Origin: Chryseobacterium taeanense
Lineage (GTDB): Bacteria > Bacteroidota > Bacteroidia > Flavobacteriales > Weeksellaceae
Assembly: GCF_900099685.1 (NCBI RefSeq)
Contig: NZ_FNDW01000010.1
Coordinates: 62,001-126,000, forward strand
Direction of reading: 5' to 3'
Length of the DNA stretch: 64,000 nt
Under the pieces are notes generated by a model. The model worked only from the letters and a program-made list of their open reading frames with translations, ran no database searches and was not told the DNA's origin. The translations under genes were made by a program, and so were the position numbers. Shown here one piece after another: positions 35,790 through 44,403 of the stretch; positions within the stretch are counted from its first letter, which is position 1, and each line of letters starts with the position of its first letter.

Positions 35790-37898
35790 ATGAAAAATAT
35801 ACTTACAATCGTGGTTATGCTAATAAGTATGACTATATATGCTCAAGTGGGGATTAATAACACTTCCCCGAAATCAACCCTCGACATTACTGCCAAAACC
35901 AGCGATGGCAGCAAACCCGAAGGATTGATTATCCCAAAATTATCCGGTGATAATATCCATACTGCAACAGCCAACGCCGTCTATGGAGCGGCACAGAAAG
36001 GACTTATTGTTTATGCCTCTTCAGCTGATACCAATCCTACCGGGGCAACGGCTAATATTACCGCTGCTGGATATTATTATTTTGATGGCGGTGCATGGCA
36101 AAGAATATTGGAAACTTCTTCAGGAGATAGCACCAATGATGCCTGGGTAAATGATACGACTAACTCAATGGTAAAACTTGGAGCAAAAGCGGATGGTACA
36201 ACAAGAGCTGTAGGAACCGATTTTGTAGTAAAAGACGATGGAAAGGTAGGTATCGGAACAAATACACCTACAACTAATTTAGACGTAATAGGTTCTGAAA
36301 TTCGTCTTCGGGGTGGCGATAATCCTGTGTTGCGTATACACTCAGCAGCTAACGAAGTGAATAAAGGGGGAAGCATAGAATTTAATGAAAACGGTACCAA
36401 TTGGGGAATGCGGATACGACATTCCACTGGATCAGACACCAGTACTACTGAAGGAATGATTATAGAGAGTAAAATTTCCGGTGTTTATTCTCCTATTCTC
36501 ACTTTGGATGAGACGAGTAAATATGTCGGAATAGGAACAACAACTCCCAAAGCTGCTTTACATCTGCTGAACTCTGCCCGTTTCGAATTGCCACATCGAA
36601 TGAAAGACAGAGTTTTAAAAACCAGCTCTGATAATGGTGACTTGTATTGGGCCCCTTCAAATACCAATTATGGTGCAGGAGCATCAACGACTATTACTAG
36701 TCTTGCGAATGGAGCGAGTGCAACCTATACGTTTGCAAATACAAAAGGAATGGTTAGGATCGCCACGGCTATTAGTTTTTGTGGAAGATACTGGCAAAAA
36801 GACTTTGATTTTGATACAACTAATAGTACCATAGCGTTTATTACAGGTTCCGGCGTAGGAAATCCCGATGGCGGCGGTTCTGAAACAATGACTTCTAATT
36901 CATCCTATAATCTTACCGGGTCTATGATTCTTTGTGCAGATAGCAGTTATCCCGGGCTACCTGCTACCATTACTATATCAGGAAATACATTAACTATAAC
37001 AAATAATTCAAATGTGGCAAGGAATTATTATATAACTGAATTTCCCTATTTATCCCCGATGATAAATCTGTACACGGAAAACGGAAGTTTGAGTTCCAAC
37101 AGAACGGTGAATTTGGCAGCCAATACACTTGCATTTAATAGTTCTGCAACTACAGGAACCAGCCATTTTTCGGTGGATGGTAGTACTTTTTCGGTAGATG
37201 CGGTGAATAATAGGGTGGGTATAGGAACCATAGCGACAGTTCCAAAAGCTAATCTTCATGTATCATCACCCGCCGGACAATCGACTCCAATTGCTGCTTT
37301 TTCTATCGTCAATTGTGGTTCGGGATGTAGTCAGGGTACAGCAAAAAATATTGTCCTTAATAATATACATACTAACAATAGCCTCTTTGCCTCTATTGAT
37401 TTTGTTCCAGGGGGAGATCCAACAGATCCGTCCGGTGCTTCGATACAAGGAATTGACAGAGACTTTACCAACAACTATGCAGGACTTTCATTCTTTACAA
37501 GAAATGCAACAGATTATGATTCCAGAATGGTGATAAAGTCTTCCGGTAATGTGGGGATTGGAACTTCTGCCCCTGCTACGACTTTAACCGTAAACGGTAT
37601 TATCTCTAGTGGGGTGCAAAATATTTCAACAGCAGGAACAGCCGTAAATAGAACAGTTGTTTCAGCAACCACAAATTTTGTACTCCCTTCAGCAGTTACC
37701 AATCCCGGAGCAATAATATTTACCAGGAATATTAATACATCCGGTTCAATTACTGTAACCACTGCAGGAGGAAATATTTTTAATGGGGGTAGTACGGTAG
37801 CCGCTACCAGTTATACTATGAATGCGACCGATCAGACAAAAACGATCTTATGGATTAGTGATGGTATAAACTGGACAGCCATGACGAGTAATTTTTAA
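35790..37898 (+). CDS. Secreted fibre-like protein with VGIG repeats
   Basis: The 702-residue protein has a signal peptide (MKNILTIVVMLISMTIYAQ) followed at once by VGINNTSPKSTLDI. Variants recur along the chain: VGIGTNTPTTNLDVIG, VGIGTTTPKAALHLL, VGIGTIATVPKANLHV and VGIGTSAPATTLTVNG. They are separated by Gly/Ser/Thr/Asn-rich beta segments. The pattern is known from flavobacterial surface proteins and resembles the beta-helical parts of trimeric tail fibres. There is no T9SS sorting domain at the C-terminus (TILWISDGINWTAMTSNF), so the export and anchoring route is unclear. Adhesin or surface-fibre function is an inference. Confidence 0.75.
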   Translation: MKNILTIVVMLISMTIYAQVGINNTSPKSTLDITAKTSDGSKPEGLIIPKLSGDNIHTATANAVYGAAQKGLIVYASSADTNPTGATANITAAGYYYFDGGAWQRILETSSGDSTNDAWVNDTTNSMVKLGAKADGTTRAVGTDFVVKDDGKVGIGTNTPTTNLDVIGSEIRLRGGDNPVLRIHSAANEVNKGGSIEFNENGTNWGMRIRHSTGSDTSTTEGMIIESKISGVYSPILTLDETSKYVGIGTTTPKAALHLLNSARFELPHRMKDRVLKTSSDNGDLYWAPSNTNYGAGASTTITSLANGASATYTFANTKGMVRIATAISFCGRYWQKDFDFDTTNSTIAFITGSGVGNPDGGGSETMTSNSSYNLTGSMILCADSSYPGLPATITISGNTLTITNNSNVARNYYITEFPYLSPMINLYTENGSLSSNRTVNLAANTLAFNSSATTGTSHFSVDGSTFSVDAVNNRVGIGTIATVPKANLHVSSPAGQSTPIAAFSIVNCGSGCSQGTAKNIVLNNIHTNNSLFASIDFVPGGDPTDPSGASIQGIDRDFTNNYAGLSFFTRNATDYDSRMVIKSSGNVGIGTSAPATTLTVNGIISSGVQNISTAGTAVNRTVVSATTNFVLPSAVTNPGAIIFTRNINTSGSITVTTAGGNIFNGGSTVAATSYTMNATDQTKTILWISDGINWTAMTSNF

Positions 37899-37964
37899 CT
37901 AAGTATCCCCCGCTGGCAAGACGCTCGCGTCAGCAATCGGACAACAACTAAATTAATGAATCCT

Positions 37965-37997
37965 AATCCTCATAGGTTTCTAAAACCTATGAGGATT
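37965..37997. terminator. Perfect 15-bp hairpin after the fibre-like gene
   Basis: AATCCTCATAGGTTT and AAACCTATGAGGATT pair perfectly around a CTA loop. No long T-run follows, so it may be a weak terminator, a processing site, or a dispersed palindrome. It lies between the fibre-like gene and the DUF4469 gene. Confidence 0.6.
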
Positions 37998-38035
37998 TAA
38001 TAACAAATTTAAAAATCATTTAAAAACCACTAATA

Positions 38036-38770
38036 ATGTCAAACATCTTACACAAAATCAAAGCATATCTCTACGATAACGTTTTAACCAAAGACAATCT
38101 CAATGATTTCACGGCACGCACGGTGAGCGAGCGAAGTCTTAATGTCCGGCAGATTTGTAAGGCTTCGGTATCCCGTGGCGGTGCAGATATCTCTGCTTCT
38201 GCGATGGAACACGCCACCGAACTCTTTCTTAAAGAAATGGCCTATCAGCTTTGCGATGGCTTTTCTATTAATACAGGCTACTTTACCGCAAGCACCACTA
38301 TTCGCGGGGTATTCGATAGTCCCTCCGAGATTTTTAATAAAGACAAGCACAGCATTATTTTCAAGTTCAATCAGGGAGAAAAGTTGAGAGCAGAGATTCC
38401 CAATATTGAGGTAGAAATCCTGGGTGTAGCAGAATCCTCCGCAGTGATCTTGCAGGTAACGGATATGAAGAGTGGTTCCGTGAATGACCTTCTTACGCCC
38501 GGCAGGAACCTGAAGATTATGGGGCATAAGATCAAAGTTGCAGGAGATGATCCTTCGGCAGGGATCTATTTTGTAGATGTTGCGACACAGAGCAGGACTA
38601 AAGTAGAGCAAAGTGATATTGTGACCAATAATCCTTCGGAGGTTATCGTGTTGATTCCCGAATTACCCGCAGGAACTTATAACATAGAAGTGGTGACGCA
38701 ATACAGCAGCGGGGCTTTATTAAAAGACCCCAGAGCCGCTATTCTCGATAAAATACTGACGGTAGCATAG
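38036..38770 (+). CDS. HU-like DNA-binding / DUF4469 domain protein
   Basis: The 244-residue protein has an N-terminal HU-like domain of the Bacteroidota type (residues ~1-125: ICKASVSRGGADISASAM, GYFTASTTIRGVFDSP). A C-terminal ~110-residue beta-sandwich of the DUF4469 kind follows, with LTPGRNLKIMGHKIKVAGDD and GIYFVDVATQSRTKVE. Such proteins are common in Bacteroidota and thought to bind DNA, but the role of the sandwich domain is unknown. The gene is 137 bp downstream of the fibre-like gene on the same strand. A hairpin lies between, so cotranscription is possible but not certain. Confidence 0.85.
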   Translation: MSNILHKIKAYLYDNVLTKDNLNDFTARTVSERSLNVRQICKASVSRGGADISASAMEHATELFLKEMAYQLCDGFSINTGYFTASTTIRGVFDSPSEIFNKDKHSIIFKFNQGEKLRAEIPNIEVEILGVAESSAVILQVTDMKSGSVNDLLTPGRNLKIMGHKIKVAGDDPSAGIYFVDVATQSRTKVEQSDIVTNNPSEVIVLIPELPAGTYNIEVVTQYSSGALLKDPRAAILDKILTVA

Positions 38771-38784
38771 ATTTTAAGACTCTA

Positions 38785-38901
38785 TTTTCCGAGAGGTGCT
38801 TTCGTCGCCCGACAAAAGGGGCTCTCATCGGGCGAGATAAGAAGGTTATCTCGAGCGTGATAAGGTGTTCTCATCGGTCGATGAGAACATCTCTCGGAAA
38901 T
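38785..38901. repeat. Short GC-richer array of 21-24 bp units with internal palindromes
   Basis: Four related units centred on TCGTCGCCCGAC, TCATCGGGCGAG, TCTCGAGCGTGA and TCATCGGTCGATGA recur every 21-24 bp. The block is bounded by CCGAGAG and CTCTCGG. The last unit contains a perfect palindrome, GTTCTCATCG-GT-CGATGAGAAC (38867-38888). It follows the DUF4469 gene and could act as its 3' end structure. Confidence 0.55.
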
Positions 38902-39107
38902 TTATAGCCTTTTAACAGGATAATTTTAATATAAGAACCCTCCGGCTTTGTGAGTAAAGTAATCGTTTCATGGTATTATCGATCTCTTTACAGAACAGGC
39001 CGGAGTTTTGGCTTCGGCTTCGGTCAGCTAACTTTTTTGGGAGAGTGTTTTAGAGAGAGTTCGAGTGTTGAAAACGGTACAAATATTCCCCTCGATGGAG
39101 GGGTGGC

Positions 39108-39616
39108 GAAAATTCAGAATGAATTTTTGACGGGGTGGTTCTAATAAGATTTTTATAACATACCACCGTTATAACCACTCCGATTGTCATCCTGTAGGGA
39201 TCTAAGCACGGATCTTTCCATGCTGACTCTAAGAGCTTTGCCGAGATTCCTACAGAATGACAAAGTGAGTGATGAGGGTTTGATGGTTTTAGAGTGTGAG
39301 CGCTGGAGAGTTGAATACGTCACAAAAATTCCCTTCCGTGGAAGGTGGCAAAATTCAGAATGAATTTTTGACGGGGTGGTTCTAATAAGATTTTTATAAC
39401 ATACCACCGTTATAACCACTCCGATTGTCATCCCGTAGGGATCTAAGCACGAATCTTTCCATGCTGACTTTATGAGCTTTGCCGAGATTCCTACGACAAA
39501 ATGAGTGGTGAGGGTTTGATGGTTTTAGAGTGTGAGCGCTGGAGAGTTGAATACGTCACAAAAGTTCTTCTTGGTGGAGGGTGGCGAAAATTCAGAATGA
39601 ATTTTTGATGGGGTGG
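39108..39616. repeat. Tandem ~240-bp direct repeat, just over two copies
   Basis: The landmark GAATTTTTGACGGGGTGG starts at 39121 and 39362, and GAATTTTTGATGGGGTGG at 39599, giving periods of 241 and 237 bp. Each full unit contains an AAAATTCA/TGAATTTT palindrome, the words TAACATACCACCGTTATAAC, and a REP-like element. The copies have diverged by small substitutions and indels. Short frames inside are repeat shadows. The rest of the 38771-39894 spacer has no supported gene. Confidence 0.85.
39185..39261. repeat. REP-like inverted repeat within the 240-bp unit
   Basis: TGTCATCCTGTAGGGATCT at the left and AGATTCCTACAGAATGACA at the right are imperfect reverse complements about 40 bp apart. A second, 3'-damaged copy lies at 39426-39497. 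Its ends resemble those of the element at 2418-2500. Confidence 0.6.
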
Positions 39617-39894
39617 TTGAAGAAGGCTTCCTGTACAATTAGATTTATAATTAAGAGAAATCAGCCTTTCTAGAATAGCAGGGAAATTAAAAACTATCAA
39701 CCAAAACTAATCCTGAATAAAATATACAACTGATATTTTATATTCTACTGTCACATAAGTACACCGCTGAAACTAATGATGGGGTTTAAAAAAAGCTGTC
39801 GGACGGGGTAGAATCTATTCTAAAAAAGGCTGTTGTGAGGAGAAACTGCTTACAGTACTCCCCTAAAATTATTGGATAGTGTAAGCTGCATAAG

Positions 39895-40218
39895 TTAGTA
39901 TGAAAATGTTTTGCGCCATCTGCTCACCGTGTTTCTGCTGAGGCTGAAATCTTTTGATACCTGTACATTGCTAAGCTTATTCTTTTTCTGATATTCAAGA
40001 ATTTTAATAATAGAATTCTGATCGTAGTTTTTGTGCCTGCGGTTATTGATTTCGGTTTCAGTATTTGTTCCGAAAATGATCTCATTAAGCTTTAGAACAT
40101 CAATGGCCGTAATTTCACTTTTGTTGAGAAGATAAGAGCATGCTTCATATTTGTCAGGATATTTTCTGTTGATGATATCCTCATAGATTTTTTTGTAGTT
40201 AGGTATTGATCTTTCCAT
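39895..40218 (-). CDS. Helix-turn-helix protein, transposase-like DNA-binding domain
   Basis: The 107-residue protein ends with a clear HTH (SNVQVSKDFSLSRNTVSRWRK), as in the N-terminal domains of IS3-type transposases, preceded by ILEYQKKNKL. The first ~60 residues are helical and charged with no recognised fold. There is no catalytic domain, so it is either a stand-alone regulator or a domesticated transposase fragment. It overlaps the upstream 74-residue frame by 20 bp, suggesting a two-gene unit. No IS ends were found around it. Confidence 0.65.
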   Translation of the reverse strand: MERSIPNYKKIYEDIINRKYPDKYEACSYLLNKSEITAIDVLKLNEIIFGTNTETEINNRRHKNYDQNSIIKILEYQKKNKLSNVQVSKDFSLSRNTVSRWRKTFSY

Positions 40219-40423
40219 AATGTTTTTTTATATTAATTCCGGTTACCACGCCTTCTGTAAAATACAGGATCAGGGTTGTCTTTCTGAAAAAAAATGTAAT
40301 GGCAATTTCGTAATACCAGATGTCAGAGGGGTAATAATTATACTCAAGCCCCAGCTCTCCGGAAATTTCCTTTTTGGTTTTTCCCAGAAGAAACTTATAA
40401 CGAAGCTTTAGTTTCTTACTCAT
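40199..40423 (-). CDS. Small hypothetical protein upstream of the HTH gene
   Basis: A 74-residue frame starts MSKKLKLRYKFLLGKTKKEI. It contains an aromatic middle (YNYYPSDIWYYEIAITFFF) and the beta-like TLILYFTEGVVTGINIK. I do not recognise a family, though the SPLIT-TERM look (short, basic start, no signal) suits a small cytoplasmic protein. Its 3' end overlaps the HTH gene by 20 bp. Being compact, with biased composition and coupled to a likely gene, it is probably real. Function unknown. Confidence 0.5.
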   Translation of the reverse strand: MSKKLKLRYKFLLGKTKKEISGELGLEYNYYPSDIWYYEIAITFFFRKTTLILYFTEGVVTGINIKKHYGKINT

Positions 40424-40528
40424 TACGATATCTGATTTTTTATTATTTATTACTTTTTCAGATTTTAGTATGCCATAATATGATCTGTTTTGTTTATTTT
40501 GTTTTTTGCATTACCGGCTTTTTAAAGT

Positions 40529-40552
40529 ATTGCAGAGAATATTTTCTGCAAT
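40529..40552. repeat. Inverted repeat, ATTGCAGA type
   Basis: ATTGCAGA and TCTGCAAT pair around an 8-nt AT-rich centre. A related hairpin lies at 40810-40830. Confidence 0.5.
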
Positions 40553-40809
40553 ATGTTTTATACACTTCTCCCTATAAAAACTTGGTTTTGAGTTGCGGAA
40601 AGGAGCTTTCATAGATGATAGGAAGCCGCCGCTCCGCAATTAAATGTATTTCACTAATCTTAATGCATATAAAGCTGTCGAAAATTACATACTCAAAACC
40701 CTTGTAGTAAAAACACTTTTGGTGTAAAGGGGTATTTATCGAAACTCATTTTTATCATATTTGTGTCAGGTCTTATGATTGAATTTGTGTTCTCATTTTG
40801 GTTCAGAAC

Positions 40810-40830
40810 TGCAGAGAGAAAATCTCTGCA
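40810..40830. repeat. Inverted repeat, TGCAGAGA type
   Basis: TGCAGAGA and TCTCTGCA pair perfectly around GAAAA. With the hairpin at 40529 it shares the core GCAGAGA/TCTGCAAT. Apart from these hairpins and the palindromes near 41351-41418, the 40424-41442 spacer holds nothing I can support as a gene. Confidence 0.5.
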
Positions 40831-41350
40831 ATGTCTGAATCCTACTAATCATTATGTGTTTTTAGAATTTTTGTCGCCCCTTATTTGTATATCTTCTCAT
40901 GAATTTCCTGTCTTAGGTTTGCAGATCGTTTTATTTGCGCCTGGTTGAATTTCCTTATGTTGTTTATTGGTAGTTTGCAGTAAGGAAATGGTAAACATCA
41001 TGCAGTTGCTTTTCAGATCATATAATACTTTCATTATATTAAGGATTTTAGCGGTTCTGCTCCGGGATTAGTTATTTTTGTATTACTACAGATCTTTTTA
41101 TTATTTTTTGATGATCTGCTTCTCATTCTGTTTTTCCGGATTTAGGATTTATTTTTTTCTCATGATTTGTTTGTTTTTCAGGTTCTAGTTTTATTTTATA
41201 TCTGTTAAAAGAAAATCGATATCATACTGATATTTTTAATTATCAAGTACAATGGTATCGTAAAAAGACGTATTTTTGAGTAAGTTTTAAGGTAATCATT
41301 GGTTAAGTTTTATCGTAAGACTACAGGCACAAAGTTATTTCTATGAAAGT

Positions 41351-41418
41351 TTACATGATGTAATACTATTTTAAAATTTAATTAGTATTTATACTACACC
41401 ATGTAGTACTAGTACTAC
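41351..41418. promoter_or_regulatory. Palindrome cluster upstream of the histidine kinase
   Basis: Three palindromes lie within 68 bp. They are TTACAT-G-ATGTAA (41351-41363), ACTACA-CCA-TGTAGT (41393-41407) and the perfect 16-mer GTAGTACTAGTACTAC (41403-41418), which overlaps the second. They end 24 bp before the kinase ATG. Symmetric sites clustered like this suit a dimeric regulator, perhaps the NarL-type regulator encoded downstream. Confidence 0.5.
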
Positions 41419-41442
41419 AGAATTTAATTATATAAACACAAT

Positions 41443-44403
41443 ATGAAAAACCTTTGGATACTGTTTTTTGTTCTGCTATTCACTATATTCTCTGCACAGG
41501 ATGATAATTACTATGAAAAATGGTATAATGCTGACGACAGCAAGCTTCCACAGAATACTGTAAAATCTATTGTAAAAGACAAATACGGTTTTCTCTGGCT
41601 TTCTACAGAAAACGGTATTGTGCGTTTTGACGGGAAAAATTTTATTACCTACGATATACAGCTTCCAAGCATCGAAAACAGAACACTACTGATTGACGGT
41701 TGTGTCGAAGATGACTGGCTTTTTACATTCTACTTCTACAACCCGGGGACGATTCCCGCTATGATCCATAAAAGGAGTTTCTCCATTGTCGATAAAAAAG
41801 ATAACACTAATTTACAGGAGCTTAAAAATTACGGAGATGAAAATGCTTATAAACTGGTAAGAGATAGCTCTGCGAGTGTAATAAAAGGAAAATTTCATTA
41901 TTTTCTTAATAAGAACGAAAATTATAGCCTGGATAATCATCGTCTTTTCTACAATAAAGGTAAAAAATCACAGTTCATAAAAGTCTTGAAAGGTCATTTT
42001 TATGGCAGTTTTTTTATCTTGGGCGATCAGCTTTTTTATTTCAGAAACAGTTCTGTCGTTGAAAAAATTGATAGAAATGGCTTAATAAAAGAATATAAAA
42101 CCGGTATCGGTGCCAAAGCAAAAGATTTTGATTACTTCATCAATTACCCAAACAAACAACTACTAATAAGAAATAATGGCCGAATATATCTTGTAGAATA
42201 CATCAACGGTTCTGTAACATGTAACCTGATCTGTGGCAGTGAAACGCTTAAAGGGCTCTCGGTGACTTGTATGTATTATGATAAGCCTACTAAAACCCTC
42301 TTTGTGGGTACTTTCTCTAAAGGGATGCTGATGCTCAGGAAAAAATTTATTAAAGCATATAATACTTCTGCCGGAAAAACAATTTTTCATGCCCTCACAG
42401 ACTACAACGACCGTGAAGTGATAACGGCGGATGGAGATATATTCGGTGCTGATGGTTATGAAGGAAGCTTACCTTTTATTAACAATAATACGTATGGTAT
42501 TGTCAGGCTTGAGAATCCTGGTGAATTTGTCCTTAAAAGTGAACATCGGATTGATCTCTGGTCTCGGAATAAAAATATTATTCTAAAAAACTTCGGAATT
42601 CAATCTTCAGTGTATGCCATTAGCGGTTTACCGGGTAATAAGGTATGGCTTTCTCTTGATCTTAAAGGAGAAAAACTGATTGGCTATATCATCATCAGAG
42701 ACAGTAAGATCATAAAAGAGAAATTCTACAATATTAAAGTTTCAGTGAAAGGTATTTCTGAGGTCAGCGATCAGAAAATTCTGCTGGCAACGGAAAAAGG
42801 ACTTTATCTTTTTGATGAGAATAAAAGAGTCCGGAAAATGATAATGCCCAATGTGAATTTCAGAAGTATCAATAATAACGGAGATGATCTTTTCTGGGTA
42901 CAGACTTACGGTAAAGGACTTTATCTTTATAACAACGGGAGGTTATATAGTATGCGTCAGAAAAATCCTCTGTTGGCATCGGTTCACAGTGTGATTGATG
43001 ATGGTTTAGGATATTACTGGCTTTCTTCCAATTCTGGACTTTTTCAGGTAAAAAAACAAACGCTTATAGATGCTTATCTAAAGGGTACTCCTGATATTTA
43101 TATTTATAAATACAGCTTGAAAGATGGGCTTCTCACCTCTGAATTCAACGGAGGTGCCAATATTAACGGCATCAGAAAGAATGGCTTTGTCGTATTTCCT
43201 TCCATGAATGGCCTTATTTATATTAATACTGTACAGGCTCTCCCTATTGTTTCAGGCGAAGATTTCTACATTGACCGGGTAAGTATCAACGAAAAGGAAA
43301 AAAATATCCGTGATGTTTTAAATCTTGAAAGGAATTTTGGATATGTAAAAATTTTTGTGGATTATATCGACTTCGGAAACCCCGGGAATGATTATATCGA
43401 CTATAAAATAGATGATGATAAATGGTTGCCACTTCCTGAAAATAGTATTATTAATATCAATTCTCTTACGAATGGCAGACATGAGATTCATGTCAGGAAA
43501 CTGAATAGCTTTTCATCTGCTTATACATATAAAACTTTAGAAATAGACGTTCGGCCTGCATTCTGGGAAACGGAAATGTTCAGATTGTTTGTAGTAATTA
43601 TTATGCTACTTATTTTTTATGTCATTTATAAAATGAGAATGGCAAGGATACAAAGAGAGTCAGTCGTTCTTAACATGAGAATCGAAAAGCGTACACAAGA
43701 GCTTAAAGATACTATAAAATCTCTTTCTAAAACCAGAGAAGAACTTTATGCTCAGCTTTACAGACAAAAGAAGCTTGTAGCGGCTATAAGTCACGATATC
43801 AAAAGTCCGTTGAAGTTTATTAATATCAGTGCGGGAATTCTTCTGGAAAATATACAGGACGATTCTCACGAAAAAAAAACAATACATTCTATCAATGAAT
43901 CTTCATCTCAGATATTGGAATTTATAGAGTCTACTATTAATTATAATAAAATTTTCATTTATGATAATTATCACACGAGAGAAAATATTAAACTTCGCGA
44001 CTTTATAAATCAGAGGTCAGCAATATTCAAAAATACGGCAGCCTTTAAATCTCTTCAAATCCAGAATAACATAGGAGAGAAAGATAAAGTGGTGAGTAAT
44101 ACGGATGTTTTGAGTATCATCATACATAATATTCTGGATAATGCCATTAAATATACGGACGAGGGCGCTGTCTATATTTACACCGGTTATAAAGAAAACA
44201 AACGCACACTGGTGATTGAAGATACAGGCAGAGGTATGTCGCAGGAGGAAGTAGAAAAAATCAATGATTCTGAATATTCTCGAGACTCAAGAATGGGTAT
44301 GAAGATCATTAGAGAAATGCTTCCGCTTATAGATGTTTCTATCGAAGTAAGAAGTGTAATGGGTAAAGGGACAAAAGTAATTCTTACTTTTACGACTAAT
44401 TGA
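41443..44403 (+). CDS. Sensor histidine kinase with periplasmic two-component propeller
   Basis: The 986-residue protein has a signal peptide (MKNLWILFFVLLFTIFSAQ). A ~600-residue periplasmic region of regulator-propeller repeats follows (SIVKDKYGFLWLSTENGIVR, IDDGLGYYWLSSNSGLFQV), then a Y_Y_Y-type beta-sandwich (YIDYKIDDDKWLPLP). One membrane segment lies near residues 708-728. The cytoplasmic kinase has the phospho-acceptor in ISHDIKSP (His784), the N box HNILDNAIKY and the G1 box EDTGRGMS. There is no receiver or DNA-binding domain, so it is not a one-protein hybrid system. Its 3' end overlaps the convergent response-regulator gene by 8 bp, making that the likely partner. Confidence 0.9.
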   Translation: MKNLWILFFVLLFTIFSAQDDNYYEKWYNADDSKLPQNTVKSIVKDKYGFLWLSTENGIVRFDGKNFITYDIQLPSIENRTLLIDGCVEDDWLFTFYFYNPGTIPAMIHKRSFSIVDKKDNTNLQELKNYGDENAYKLVRDSSASVIKGKFHYFLNKNENYSLDNHRLFYNKGKKSQFIKVLKGHFYGSFFILGDQLFYFRNSSVVEKIDRNGLIKEYKTGIGAKAKDFDYFINYPNKQLLIRNNGRIYLVEYINGSVTCNLICGSETLKGLSVTCMYYDKPTKTLFVGTFSKGMLMLRKKFIKAYNTSAGKTIFHALTDYNDREVITADGDIFGADGYEGSLPFINNNTYGIVRLENPGEFVLKSEHRIDLWSRNKNIILKNFGIQSSVYAISGLPGNKVWLSLDLKGEKLIGYIIIRDSKIIKEKFYNIKVSVKGISEVSDQKILLATEKGLYLFDENKRVRKMIMPNVNFRSINNNGDDLFWVQTYGKGLYLYNNGRLYSMRQKNPLLASVHSVIDDGLGYYWLSSNSGLFQVKKQTLIDAYLKGTPDIYIYKYSLKDGLLTSEFNGGANINGIRKNGFVVFPSMNGLIYINTVQALPIVSGEDFYIDRVSINEKEKNIRDVLNLERNFGYVKIFVDYIDFGNPGNDYIDYKIDDDKWLPLPENSIININSLTNGRHEIHVRKLNSFSSAYTYKTLEIDVRPAFWETEMFRLFVVIIMLLIFYVIYKMRMARIQRESVVLNMRIEKRTQELKDTIKSLSKTREELYAQLYRQKKLVAAISHDIKSPLKFINISAGILLENIQDDSHEKKTIHSINESSSQILEFIESTINYNKIFIYDNYHTRENIKLRDFINQRSAIFKNTAAFKSLQIQNNIGEKDKVVSNTDVLSIIIHNILDNAIKYTDEGAVYIYTGYKENKRTLVIEDTGRGMSQEEVEKINDSEYSRDSRMGMKIIREMLPLIDVSIEVRSVMGKGTKVILTFTTN

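Noticed and set aside
38084..38611. Leftward 175-residue frame opposite the DUF4469 gene
   Set aside because: It is an antisense shadow of a well-recognised gene; no independent support.
39153..39700. Two leftward frames (39153-39431 and 39491-39700)
   Set aside because: They lie within the 240-bp tandem repeat and share its sequence; no coding signal beyond that.
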